From contig NC_133929.1 of NCBI RefSeq assembly GCF_964199755.1, positions 5,411,806 to 5,475,805 on the forward strand: a stretch of DNA of 64,000 nucleotides, written 5' to 3'. A model generated the notes under the pieces. It did no database searches. It had not been told where the DNA came from and worked only from the letters and a program-made list of their open reading frames with translations. This document shows positions 23,020 to 33,049 of the stretch, in pieces (position 1 is the stretch's first letter; the number at the start of each line of letters is the position of its first letter). This DNA comes from Larus michahellis. Lineage: Eukaryota > Chordata > Aves > Charadriiformes > Laridae. The translations under genes and the position numbers were made by a program.

Positions 23020-23132
23020 GACACTCTTGCCCCACTTGGTCAGTTGTCAACAGGCCCATTTTCTCGAGGGTATGCCCAAGATCATAGAAGCCAAGACCTT
23101 GAGCATGGCACAAGCTACACAGCCAGTCATTC
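23020..23132 (-). mobile_element. CR1 copy 3, segment 4 (spacer before ORF2)
   Basis: A short remainder of CR1 copy 3 that aligns by eye with the ORF1-ORF2 spacer of CR1 copy 4 (near 25025-25150; shared phrases such as AGAAGCCAA and CAGTCATT/CAGCCATTT). It ends at the truncated LTR at 23133. ORF1 of this copy is absent. Confidence 0.65.
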
Positions 23133-23564
23133 GGTGACCCAAAACTGACCAACATGGTATTCCATCCCATCTGCCTCATGCCCAGTATAAAAGCTGAGGG
23201 ATCAAAGGCTCAGCCCTCTTTCTTCAATGGCCAGCATCCAAGGAGGACTCTATTCATCTGCCTTCGATCCCGATCCATGAGTTCCTGATTCCAAATCTGG
23301 AATCCAGTTCCCATCCATCACTGAGTCCAGTCTGGGACTTCTCCAGTGCCTGCCGGTGACATGATCCTCATCCTGGGAGCTCAATACTGATTTTGTATAT
23401 GTATTTCATTAATGAAATATTAATAATAAAAAGAAAAATAAAGTAGTTCAGTTTTTTCTAAACTCATAAGTTTCTTTCTCTCTTTCCCTCCTCTCCTTGG
23501 AGAAAGAGGTGGGGGAGAACATCTGTCATTCGTTTCAGTGGCCAGTTCAGCCCAAACCCTGACA
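23133..23564 (+). mobile_element. LTR family c, 5'-truncated copy
   Basis: Matches family c from GGTGACCCAAAACTGACC through the TATAAAA box (near 23187) to the end AACCCTGACA. The first 290 or so bases of the LTR are missing. It joins CR1 copy 3 on the left and a different CR1 (copy 4) on the right, which suggests a deletion or recombination junction on the left. Confidence 0.82.
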
Positions 23565-26045
23565 CTCATTCTCTCAGTCCCTGCCTTTGCCTTATGCAAA
23601 GGTGTGCTAGAGCCCTTGCCAGTGAAGACGGAAGCAAAAAAGTCATTCAGTAACTCAGCCTTGTCCATATCCTGGGTGACCAGGTCTCCTGTATCCTTCC
23701 TGAGTGGGCCCACATCTTCCCTAGTCTTCATTTTGTCACTGACATACCTACAGAATCTTTTCTTATTGCCCTTGATGTCCCTGGACAGATTTAACTCTAT
23801 CTGGACTTTGGCTTTCCTAACCTGATCCCTGGCTGCTCAGACAGTTTCTCTGTATTCCTCCCAGGCTACCTGTCCTTGCTTCCACCCTCTGTAGGCTTCC
23901 TTTTTGTGTTTGAGTTTGTCCAGGAGCTCCTTGTTCATACATGCAGGCCTCCTGGCTTTTTTGCCTGACTTGTTCTTTCTTGGGATGCATCACTCCTGAG
24001 CTTGGAGGAGGTGATCCTTGAATACTAACCAGCTCTCTTGGGCCCCTCTCCCCTCCAGGGCTTTTTCCCATGTTACCCTGCCAAGCAGTTCCCTCAAGAG
24101 GTCAAAGTCTGCTCTCCTGAAGTCCAGGGTAGTGAGCTTGCTGCGTGCCCTCCTCACTGCCCTAAGGATCTTTAATTCTACCATTTCATGATCACTGCAG
24201 CCGAGGCTAGCCTTGAGCTTGACATTCCCCACCAGCCCCTCCTTGTTGGTAAGGACAAGGTCCAGCATGGCACCTCTCCTCGTTGTCTCCTCTATCAGTT
24301 GGAGAAGGAAGTTATCATCGACACATTCCAGGAACCTCCTGGATTTCTTTTGCCCTGCTTTGTTGTCCTTCCAACAGATATCAGTGTGGTTGAAGTCCCC
24401 CATGATGACCAGGGTCTGTGAACACAATGCTGCTCCTATCTGTCTATGGAGGGCCTCATTTGCTCAGTCTTCCTGGTCGAGTGGCCTGCAGCAGACCCCA
24501 CTGTAACATCACCTGTCCCTGCCCTCCCTTTAATCCTCACCCATAAGCTCTCAGTCAGCTCCTCATCCATCCCCAGGTGGAGCTTCATGGACTCCAGCTG
24601 TTCATTGACATAGAGGGCAACCCCCTCCTCATCTCCCCTGCCTGTCCTTCTTAAAGAGCCTGTATCCTTCCATTCCAGAACTCCAATCATAAGAGCCATC
24701 CCACCATGTCTCGATGATGCCAATAAGATCATAGTCCTGCAGGCATGTGCACATCTCTAACTCCTCTTGTTTGTTCCCCATGCTACGTGCATTTGCATAG
24801 GGGCATTTAAGTTGGGACCCCGATGAAGCTGACTTACTGGCTGGAGTGGCTAGTTTTCCTTTGTGCTGCACTCCAGGTGCTCTCCTGCTACCCTGCAACC
24901 CTTCTTCAGGTTCTGGGCATCTATTACTGGCATTGGCATCATACTGGTAGGAGTGGGATGGATTGCAGTTCCTCTCCCCAGGCAACTCTAGTTTAAAGCT
25001 CTTTTCATGAGCTTGACAAGCCCCTGACCAAAGATGCTCTTCCCCTTCTCTGACAGGTGGACCCCATCAGGCCTTAGTAGACCAGGTTTCTCAAAGCAAG
25101 TCTCATGCTCTAAGAAGCCAAACCCCTGGCTGTGGCACCAGTTCTGTAGCCATTTATTGATTTGCCAGATTAACCTGGCCCTTTCAACCCCCTTCCCTTT
25201 GACCGGGAGGATTGATGAAAAAACTACCTATGCCTCAGAGTCCCTGACCACTGCTCCCAGGGCTTTATAATCTTTCTTGATAGTCTTCAGGCTGCTCCTT
25301 GCTGCATCACTGGTGCCCACGTGAAACAGCAGCAGTGGATAATAGTCAGAGGACTGCACAAGGCTTGGTAGTCTCTCAGTGACATCCCTGATATGAGCCC
25401 CTGGTAAGCAGCACGCTTCCCTAAAGAGTGCATCAGGTCAGCAAATGGGTGCCTCTGTATCTCTCAGAAGGGAGTCACCTACTACTATCACCTGTTGCCT
25501 TTTCTTAGTTGGACTGGTTGTTATATGTGGAACAGATCAGGTAGCCTTACTCAGCTCCTGTACCTCTCCTGGTGTAGTGGGTCTTCCCTCTTCACTCTGC
25601 AGAGCAGTGGTGAAGCAGTTCTGCAAGGGCACCTCAGGTTTTGGGGGAAGTCTCTTCCTCTTGCTGGTCTTTGCAGTTACAAGCTTCCATTCCATGTTAC
25701 TGGCCACCCTTCCTTCTGGGCATGATAGCGTGGAAGTTTTTGACTGGCTGTGGGTCCACTGCAGGCTGTGCTTGATAACCAGCTGTCTATCTATCTCCTC
25801 CTCAGCCTCCCTGATGCTACACAGCCTCCTCACCACCTCCTGCAGCTCAACCACCTGCTGGAGGTCCTCCACCTGGGCACACCTTTTGCAGGCAGGTGTG
25901 CTGCCTATCCCTGCTCCAGGAGAAAGGTCCAGGCACCTCCTGCAGTCAGGTCTGTACTGCAGCCTCTCCCTTCATCAGCTCCATCTTTGTGGAGGCATCA
26001 GCCACCACGGGTGGATGGTGCAAAGCCCCTAACCTGAGCTGCAGC
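23565..26045 (-). mobile_element. CR1 copy 4, 3'-truncated (ORF1 and ORF2 endonuclease)
   Basis: Minus-strand CR1 that starts in the ORF2 linker and runs back through the endonuclease (VMGDFNHTDICWKDN at 24390; CSDHEMVELKIL near 24180; TWWDGSYDW near 24690) to the ORF1-ORF2 spacer and ORF1. ORF1 shows a C-X2-C...C-X2-C zinc finger (CRRC...CKRC, near 25890-25950), a Glu/Arg-rich coiled coil, and an esterase-like VVGDSLLR segment (near 25478). Reverse transcriptase and the 3' end are missing, which is unusual because CR1 copies are normally cut at the 5' end. The plus-strand frame of 195 codons at 25445-26032 is antisense noise. Confidence 0.85.
23990..24427 (-). pseudogene. CR1 ORF2 endonuclease fragment (copy 4)
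   Basis: A 145-codon open piece of the APE-type endonuclease and following linker. It includes the GDFN motif (VIMGDFNHTDICW), [14 protein letters not shown], the SDHEM motif and [14 protein letters not shown]. These are the later catalytic blocks of the CR1 endonuclease. The earlier blocks (NARSMGN, TWWD) lie upstream on the minus strand near 24690-24790 in another frame. Confidence 0.85.
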
Positions 26046-26047
26046 CT

Positions 26048-26800
26048 TTGCTCTTTGATGAAGGAGAGGACTCAAGGGATAAGGGGGAGTGGTGTCAGAT
26101 CCCTCCTCGGAGAGGTAAGCGAAACCTCTCACGGCCCCCCTCACCATCCCAACTGCCCTTACGTAATAGGTATGAGGCTCTGGAAATTGAGGACCAGGCG
26201 ATTGAGGATGGAGGAGCTGATCCATCCAGTGAAATGCACAGTGCTCGTCACTCACCCCCGCGCCTCAGGACGTCCTCAACAAAGAAAGAAAGAAGGGTTA
26301 TTGTGGTAGGTGACTCCCTTCTGAGAGGAACAGAGGGTCCTATCTGTAGACCGGACCCATCCCACAGGGAAGTCAGCTGCCTCCCTGGGGCAAGAATTAA
26401 GGACATACGGAGGAAACTCCCTTCCCTGGTTCAGTCATCAGATTACTATCCGCTACTGATATTTCAGGTAGGCAGTGACGAAGTAGGTACCAGAAGTCTG
26501 AGGGCAATGAAGAATGACTTTAGGGCCCTGGGACGGCTGGTTAAGGGATCGGGAGCACAAATAGTGTTCTCCTCTATCCCATCATTTGCAGGGGTAGACG
26601 AGGGGATAAATAGGAGGAGCCAGCAAATTAGCTCCTGGCTCCGCGACTGGTGCGTCCGGCAGGACTTTGGCTTTTTTGAACATGGGCTGATCTACAGGAA
26701 ACCAGGCATGCTGGCATCAGGCGGGGGAAGCCTAACCCGAAGGGGAAGAAAGAGACTGGGACAAGAATTAGCAGGGCTTATCCATAAGGCTTTAAACTAG
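26048..26800 (+). pseudogene. CR1 ORF1 protein, N-terminally truncated (copy 5)
   Basis: An open frame of 250 codons holding the C-terminal two-thirds of CR1 ORF1. From residue 80 it carries an esterase-like (SGNH/GDSL) domain: VIVVGDSLLRGTEGPIC contains the GDS nucleophile block, then CLPGARIKDI and DYYPLLIFQVGSDEV follow. It ends GLIHKALN and stop, two codons before the ORF2 ATG, so the two frames are nearly contiguous as is usual for CR1. The zinc finger and coiled coil expected upstream are lost with the 5' truncation. It probably cannot be translated from its own start. Confidence 0.85.
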
Positions 26801-26802
26801 GT

Positions 26803-29800
26803 TTGATGGGGGATGGGGACGAAACCAGGATCACAAAAGTGGTGCCTGGGAGCAACATAGCAGTGCTCATGGGTATAAGTGATAGCAGGGTCTTGCAGCC
26901 TGCCTCAGCGATGGTGGGGGATAGTGAATTGTGTGGCAGCATAGACACAAGGAGTAGTGATAATTTGGTAACTACAGTAGTGACCGAGAATGATCAGGTG
27001 CAAATCAGGGCCTGTCCCCCCAAGAAAGTGGCAGGACAATTAACCCAACTGAAGTGCATCTACACTAATGCACGCAGCATGGGGAATAAGCAGGACGAGC
27101 TGGAGGCCATCGTGCAGCAGGGAAACTATGATGTAGTCGCCATCACAGAAACGTGGTGGGATGACTCACATAGCTATAGTGCTGCCATGGATGCCTATAG
27201 GCTCTTCAGGAAGGATAGGCAAGCAAGGAGAGGCGGGGGTGTGGCCCTGTATGTTAAGGAGTGTTATGAATGCTTTGAACTTAATGATGGTGATAATGGG
27301 GTTGAGTGTTTATGGGTAAGAATCAGGGGCAGGGCTAACAAGGCAGATATCGTAGTAGGAGTCTGTTATAGACCGCCCAATCAGGATGAGGAGGCAGATG
27401 AAATATTCTATAAACGGCTGGGAGAAGTCTCAAGATCGCGAGCTCTTGTCCTCGTGGGGGACTTCAATTTGCCGGACATCTGCTGGGAATACAATACAGC
27501 AGGGAGGGAACAGTCTAGAAGGTTCCTGGAATGTACTGGGGATAACTTCCTGACACAGCTGGTGAGAGAGCCAACTAGGGAAGGTGCCCTGCTGGATCTG
27601 TTGTTTGTAAATAGGGAAGGTCTTGTGGGGGATGTGAAGGTTGGAGGCTGTCTTGGGAACAGTGACCATGAAATGACAGAGTTTTCAATTCTGCGAGAAG
27701 CAAGGAGAGGGGTCAGCAGAACTGCTACCTTGGACTTCCGGAGGGCGGACTTTGGGCTTTTCAGGAGCCTGGTTGACAAAGTCCCCTGGGAGGCAGTCCT
27801 CCAGGGCAAAGGAGCCCAGGAAGCCTGGATGATTTTCAAGAAGGAAGTCTTAAAGGTGCAGGAGCAGGCTGTCCCCATGTGCCAGAAGACAAGCCGTCGG
27901 GGAAAAAGGCCGGCCTGGCTAAACAGGGAGCTAGTGTTGCAACTTAGGGAAAAAAAGAGGATCTATGGCCTCTGGAAGGAAGGGCAGGCCACTCAAGACG
28001 ACTACAAAGAGGTAGTTAAGCTATGTAGGGAAAAAATCAGGAGGGCTAAAGCCCAGCTGGAGCTAAACCTGGCTTCTGTTGTCAAGGACAACAAAAAAAG
28101 CTTCTATAAATATATTAGCAATAGGAAGAGGACTAAGGATTATCTCTGTCCTCTAGTAGATGGGGCCGGCAACATAGTGACCAAGGATGAGGAAAAGGCT
28201 GAGGTACTTAATGAAGTCTTTGCCTCAGTCTTCAGCAGTAGGACCAGTTGTTCCCTGAGCACCCAGACCCCTGAGCTAGAAGACAGGGATGGGGAGCAGA
28301 ATGAAGCCCCTCTAATCCAAAGGGAAACAGTGAGGGACCTGCTTCAGCACCTGGATGTGCACAAATCTATGGGGCCGGATGGGATCCACCCAAGGGTATT
28401 GAAAGAGCTGGCGGAGGTGCTCGCCAGGCCACTTTGCATCATTTATGAGCAGTCCTGGACAACCGGGGAGGTCCCAGCTGACTGGAGGTTAGCAAATGTG
28501 ACACCCATCCACAAGAAGGGCCGGAAGGAGGATCCGGGGAACTACAGGCCAGTCAGTCTGACCTCGGTGCCTGGGAAGGTCATGGAACAGATCCTCCTCA
28601 GTGCCATTACACGGCACATGCAGGAGAACAGGGTGATCAGGCCCAGTCAGCATGGGTTTGTGAAGGGCAGGTCATGCCTATCAAACCTAATATCCTTCTA
28701 TGATAAGGTGACCCACTTAGTGGATGAGGGAAAAGCTGTGGATGTTATCTACTTTGATTTTTGCAAAGCTTTTGACACCGTTTCCCACAGCATTCTCCTG
28801 GAGAAACTGGCTGCTCATGGCCTGGACAGGTGTACTCTTCGCTGGGTAAAAACTGGCTGGATGGCCGTGCCCAGAGAGTGGTGGTAAATGGAGTTAAATC
28901 CAGTTGGTGTCCAGTCACAAGTGGTGTCCCCCAGGGTTCGGTGCTGGGGCCGGTTCTCTTTAATATCTTTATCAATGATCTGGATGAAGGGATTGAATGC
29001 ACCCTCAGTAAGTTCGCAGATGACACTAAACTGGGCGGGCGTGTTGATCTGCTTGAGGGTAGGTTGGCTCTGCAGAGGGATCTGGACAGGCTGGACCGAT
29101 GGGCTGTGACCAATGGTATGAGGTTCAACAAGGCCAAGTGCCGGGTCCTGCACTTGGGTCACAACAACCCCATGCAGCGCTACAGGATTGGGGCAGAATG
29201 GCTTGAAAGCAGCTCGACAGAAAAGGACTTGGGAGTGTTGGTTGACAGCCGGCTGAATATGAGCCAGCAGTGTGCCCAGGTGGCCAAGAAGGCCAACAGC
29301 ATCCTGGCCTGTATCAGGAATAGTGTGGTGAGCCGGACTAGGGAAGTGATCATCCCCCTGTACTCGGCACTGGTGAGGCCCCACCTCGAGTACTGCGTTC
29401 AGTTTTGGGCCCCTCGCTACAAGAGGGACATTGAGGTGTTGGAGCGTGTCCAGAGAAGGGCTACAAAGCTGGTGAGGGGCCTGGAGGACAAACCTTATGA
29501 GGAACGACTGAGGGAGCTGGGGTTGTTTAGCCTGGAGAAGAGGAGGCTGAGGGGAGACCTTATCACCCTCTACAACTACCTGAAAGGAGGTTGTAGAGAG
29601 ATGGGGGCTGACCTCTTCTCCCTGGTGACAAGTGATAGGACGAGGGGAAACGGGTTCAAGTTACGTCAGGGGAGGTTTAGATTAGATATTAGGAGACATT
29701 TTTTCACTGAAAGGGTTATTAAACATTGGAATAGGCTGCCCAGGGAGGTGGTGGATTCACCATCTCTGGAGGTGTTTAAAAAAAGGGTAGATGGGGCACT

Positions 29801-29816
29801 GAGGGACATGGTTTAG
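26803..29816 (+). pseudogene. CR1 ORF2 (endonuclease-reverse transcriptase), one frameshift
   Basis: About 1000 codons from MMGDGDETRI to the TAG at 29814-29816. The APE endonuclease has YTNARSMGNK, AITETWWDD, VGDFNLPDICW and NSDHEM in order. The linker has [11 protein letters not shown] and [18 protein letters not shown]. Reverse transcriptase has [58 protein letters not shown] and the catalytic FADDTKLGG. The C-terminal domain ends RTRGNGFKL and [20 protein letters not shown]. The single break is at 28846-28852, where one base is missing from the [12 protein letters not shown] segment; the frame continues from 28830 in the next phase. All catalytic motifs are otherwise intact. Confidence 0.92.
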
Positions 29817-29911
29817 AAGTGGCTCTTGTCAGGGTAGGCTAAAGGTTGGACTCGATGATCTTAAAGGTCCCTTCCAACCTCAACAATTCTATGATTCTAT
29901 GATTCTATGAG

Positions 29912-30449
29912 TGTCCACCATTCTGCCTTGAGTGCCCTTGACCCATGAAGATGGTCACAGGATAGTGCCCGGTGCTCAACCAGTGGAATGCTCCTCCTTC
30001 AAAGAGGCACCCTTCCACACAAACTGCTGCACAAACTGCCACACCATGCCCTGGTTGACACACCACATCCTGTTTGCCCTTCCTGGTTGATTGTGCTTCC
30101 TAGGCTGCTTTTTTATAGGCAGAGGGTGGTTGCTGTTGCTCTGGCAACACTCACACCTCATCAGCACATCCCACAGAGAGCTGCTGGCTCTTGGTAGGTC
30201 TCTCCACTGCCCTGGCATGTCCTTACCTCAGGAAAAACCACCTATCTGCCAAGCTCTGCCACTCCTCTGCAGGTCAGCCCAAATCCAGAGCAGCTCCCCT
30301 TGGTGACTGACTGATGCAAGTAATCACTCAAATATTTGTATTTGTAACTTTACTAAAATTACGGGATGTGACTTCAATTATTCAACTCCTGTCACATCCC
30401 ACCAATTACTCCAGTCTAACTATACATTATACCAAAATTTGTTGCCCAC
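29912..30449. other. Unassigned sequence between CR1 copy 5 and ERV-L
   Basis: About 540 bases with moderate GC and no recognised motif on the left. The right end, after about 30305, is AT-rich. It may hold diverged ERV-L sequence, since an ERV-L pol fragment begins just beyond. No reading frame with recognisable content. Confidence 0.5.
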
Positions 30450-31184
30450 TCCTTTCAGAAGGATCTGGATTATTCTATTCCCTTTCTCAAATACTTTCTC
30501 TGCTGTGTTGCCCCACACGATGAGGTCATAGATATATTGCAGGTATTCAGGTTCTTTGTCCTGTTCCATTACAATCTGTATCAGTCCATAGCAAATAACA
30601 AAGGCTGTGCTTCCACCCCTGGGGCAGTCAGTTCCAGGTGTATTGGACACTCCTCCAAATGAAAGCAAACTGTGGCCTACACTGCTGCCAAAGGGATTAA
30701 GAAAAATGGATTGGCAATATCAGTTGTAGCATACCACCTGGCTGCCTTTAACTCCAGTTCATATTGGAGTTCTAGCATGTCCGGTATAGCAGCACTCAGT
30801 GGTGTGACTTTGTTCAGGCCACAATAGTCAACTGTTAACCTCCATCCTTGGTCAGACTTTCACACTGGCCATATGGGACTCTTAAAGGGTGAACAAGTCT
30901 TGCTAATCACTCCTTGGCTCTCTAATTGAGGAATCAACTTAAGAATGAGAACCAGGGAGTCTCAGCTGGTGTGATATTGTTGTCAGTATGCCATCATGGT
31001 AGCACTTGGCATTTGCTGGTTTTGGATGCATAGCAACTCCACAACAGAGGGATCTTCTGAGAGGCTGGGCAAGACAGACAGTGGCTACACCAAAGGTCCA
31101 CTGGTACCCTTTTGAGTCCTTGAAGTATCCTCCCCTGAGGCAGTCTATGCCAAGAACATACAGGGCCTCTGGGCTGGTCACAAT
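30450..31184 (-). pseudogene. ERV-L pol fragment (protease end to reverse transcriptase palm)
   Basis: Minus-strand remnant. From high to low coordinates: the protease end (ALYVLGIDCLRGGYF, near 31145) and its KGYQWTFGVATV tail, a decayed RT N-terminus with a TVD-type segment, TDCPRGGSTAFVICYGLIQ, and the catalytic site degraded to YLQYIYDLIVWG near 30530. The order and wording match the plus-strand ERV-L pol at 40560-41520. Stops and frameshifts are frequent. CR1 copy 6 separates it from its upstream part at 32061-32196. Confidence 0.82.
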
Positions 31185-32060
31185 CATAGAATCTGTTGGG
31201 TTGGAAGGGACCTTTAAAGGTCATCTAGTCCAACCCCCCTGCACTGAGCAGGGACATCTTCAACTAGAGCAGGTTGCTCAGAGCCTCATCAAGCCTGGCC
31301 TTGAATGTCTCCAGGGATGGGGCCTCCACCACCTCTCTGGGCAGCCTGTTCCAGTGTCTCACCACCCTCAGCGTAAAGAACTTCTTCCTAATGTCTAATC
31401 TAAACCTACCCTGCTCTAGTTTAAACCCATTGCCCCTCGTCCTATCGCTACATGCCCTTGCAAACAGTCCCTCCCCAGCTTTCCTGTAGGCCCCCTTCAG
31501 GTACTGGAAGGCCGCTATAAGGTCTCCCTGGAGCCTTCTCTTCTCCAGGCTGAACAACCCCAACTCTCTCAGCCTGTCCTCATAGGAGAGGTGCTCCAGC
31601 CCTCTGATCATCTTTGTGGCCCTCCTCTGGACCCACTCCAACAGGTCCATGTCCTTCTTGTGCTGAGGGCTCCAGAGCTGGACACAGTACTCCAGGTGGG
31701 GTCTCACAAGAGCAGAGTAGAGGGGGAGAATCACCCCTCTCGATCTGCTGGCCACGGTTCTTTTGATGCAGCCCAGGATGCAATTGGCCTTCTGGGCTGC
31801 AAGCACACATTGTTGGCTCATGTTGAGCTTTTCATCCACCAGTACCCCCAAGTCCTTTTCCACAGGGCTGCTCTCTATCACATCATCCCCCAGCCTGTAT
31901 TAATAACGAGGATTGTCCCGACCCAAGCGTAGGACCTTGCACTTGGCCTTGTTAAACTTCATGAGGTTTGCTCAGGCCCACCTCTCTAGCTCATCCAGGT
32001 CCCTCTGGATGACATCTCATCCTTCTGGCCTGTCAACTGCACCACTCAGCTTGGTGTCAT
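31185..32060 (-). mobile_element. CR1 copy 6, 3' part, inserted in ERV-L
   Basis: A 5'-truncated minus-strand CR1. Its 205-codon minus frame (31264-31881) covers the ORF2 thumb and C-terminus: [65 protein letters not shown]. It is flanked by CAAT at 31181-31184 and 32061-32064; removing it restores ERV-L protease sequence across the site. Confidence 0.92.
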
Positions 32061-32196
32061 CAATAGTATGCTTCTTTTGCATCTTCCCTGTTAGGCTCAT
32101 CTCAGCCTCCAACACAGGTAACGGTTGGGATCCCCTTTCTCTCCAGAAATCCAAATGGATTCTTCCCCCTTGTACCCTGATGGCATTAGGGTACAC
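32061..32196 (-). pseudogene. ERV-L protease fragment upstream of CR1 copy 6
   Basis: On the minus strand this reads from QCTLMPSGYKG, just after the expected protease active site, to the point where CR1 copy 6 enters. It corresponds to 40563-40705 of the plus-strand ERV-L. The active-site DTG itself is cut away by the LTR at 32197. Confidence 0.75.
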
Positions 32197-32790
32197 TGTT
32201 TTTGTGGTTTGGGTGGGGTTAGCCAACAACAAGACAACAAATGCTCTCCCCCACCCCAAGGAGGGGTAGAAGAAAGAGAGTGAGTTATAGGTTTAGAAAA
32301 AAACTGAAGTAATGAAATATTAATAATAAAATAACATATAATGAAATAGATACAATATATAAATATATATAAAACCATATCAAGCTCCCAAGGAGATGTC
32401 ACTGGCAGGCACTGGGGAAGTTCCAGACTGGACTCAGTGACAAATGGGAACTGGAACACACTGACCAAGATCAAAAGGCAGATGAGTTGACAGGGTCCTC
32501 CTCGGACATCAGTTATTAAAGAAAAAGAGCCATTAAAAAAAGAAACATTAGAGAAGAACCAACCTAACTGCCTTTGATCCCTCAGCTTTTATACTGAGCA
32601 TGGCAGATGGGCTGGAATACCCTATTGGTCAGTTTGGGTCACCTGACCTGTCCACTCCTCCCCACAGGTGCAACCCCTCCACAGGGTAAACAACCCAGTC
32701 AGCTGACCCTGGTTGCCACAGCAACAGGTGTGAGCAAGAGCCTCTCTCCCTGAACAGAAAGTTGGTTCTGCTCTACCCCAAACCAGGACA
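32197..32790 (-). mobile_element. LTR family c, diverged copy (594 bp)
   Basis: On the minus strand it starts TGTCCTGGTTTGGGGTAG and ends near ACCACAAAAACA. It shares with family c the order of TTGCTCACACC-type motif, the TATAAAAGCTGAGGGATC promoter phrase (near 32595, plus-strand ACTTTTATA form), CTTTGATC, and the AT-rich polyadenylation region. It is shorter and more diverged than the 734-bp copies. The flanks are ERV-L protease (left) and LTR family f (right). No target duplication is seen. Confidence 0.78.
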
Positions 32791-33049
32791 CCAAGTAACT
32801 GTTATGCACGATGGGGCTCTGCTTTCCTGGAGATGGCTGAACACTTGCCTACCAATGGGAAGTACTGAATGAATTCCTTGTTTTGCTTTGCTTGCACATA
32901 CAGCTTTTGCTTTACCTATTAAACTGCCTTTATCTCAACCCATTAGTTTTTCTCACTTTTACTCTTACAATTCCCTCCCCTATCCCATCTGGGGTGAGTG
33001 AGCGATCGGCTGTGTGGTCTTGGTTGTCGCCTAGGGTTAAATCACAACA
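32791..33049 (+). mobile_element. LTR family f, 3' part
   Basis: Matches the reverse complement of 61276-61540: TTTCCTGGAGATGGCTGAACACTTGCC, GAAGTACTGAATGAATTCC, the CAAAAGC-type stretch, and the end TTAAATCACAACA. It is cut at its left by LTR family c. ATTAAA near 32920 serves as the likely polyadenylation signal of this LTR. Confidence 0.75.

Larger units (their letters stand above)
26046..29911 (+). mobile_element. CR1 copy 5, near-complete (end of ORF1, all of ORF2, 3' UTR)
   Basis: Plus-strand CR1 of 3.9 kb. The 5' end cuts into the second half of ORF1; ORF2 is complete except for a single frame break; the 3' UTR ends with repeated ATTCTATG units near 29889-29911. It lies head to head with CR1 copy 4 (minus), their ORF1 regions meeting at about 26045. 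It is one of the best preserved CR1 copies here. Confidence 0.93.

Noticed and set aside
25445-26309. Plus-strand open frames of 195, 95 and 137 codons
   Set aside because: They are antisense to, or overlap in another frame with, CR1 ORF1 in copies 4 and 5, which has clear zinc finger and esterase motifs.
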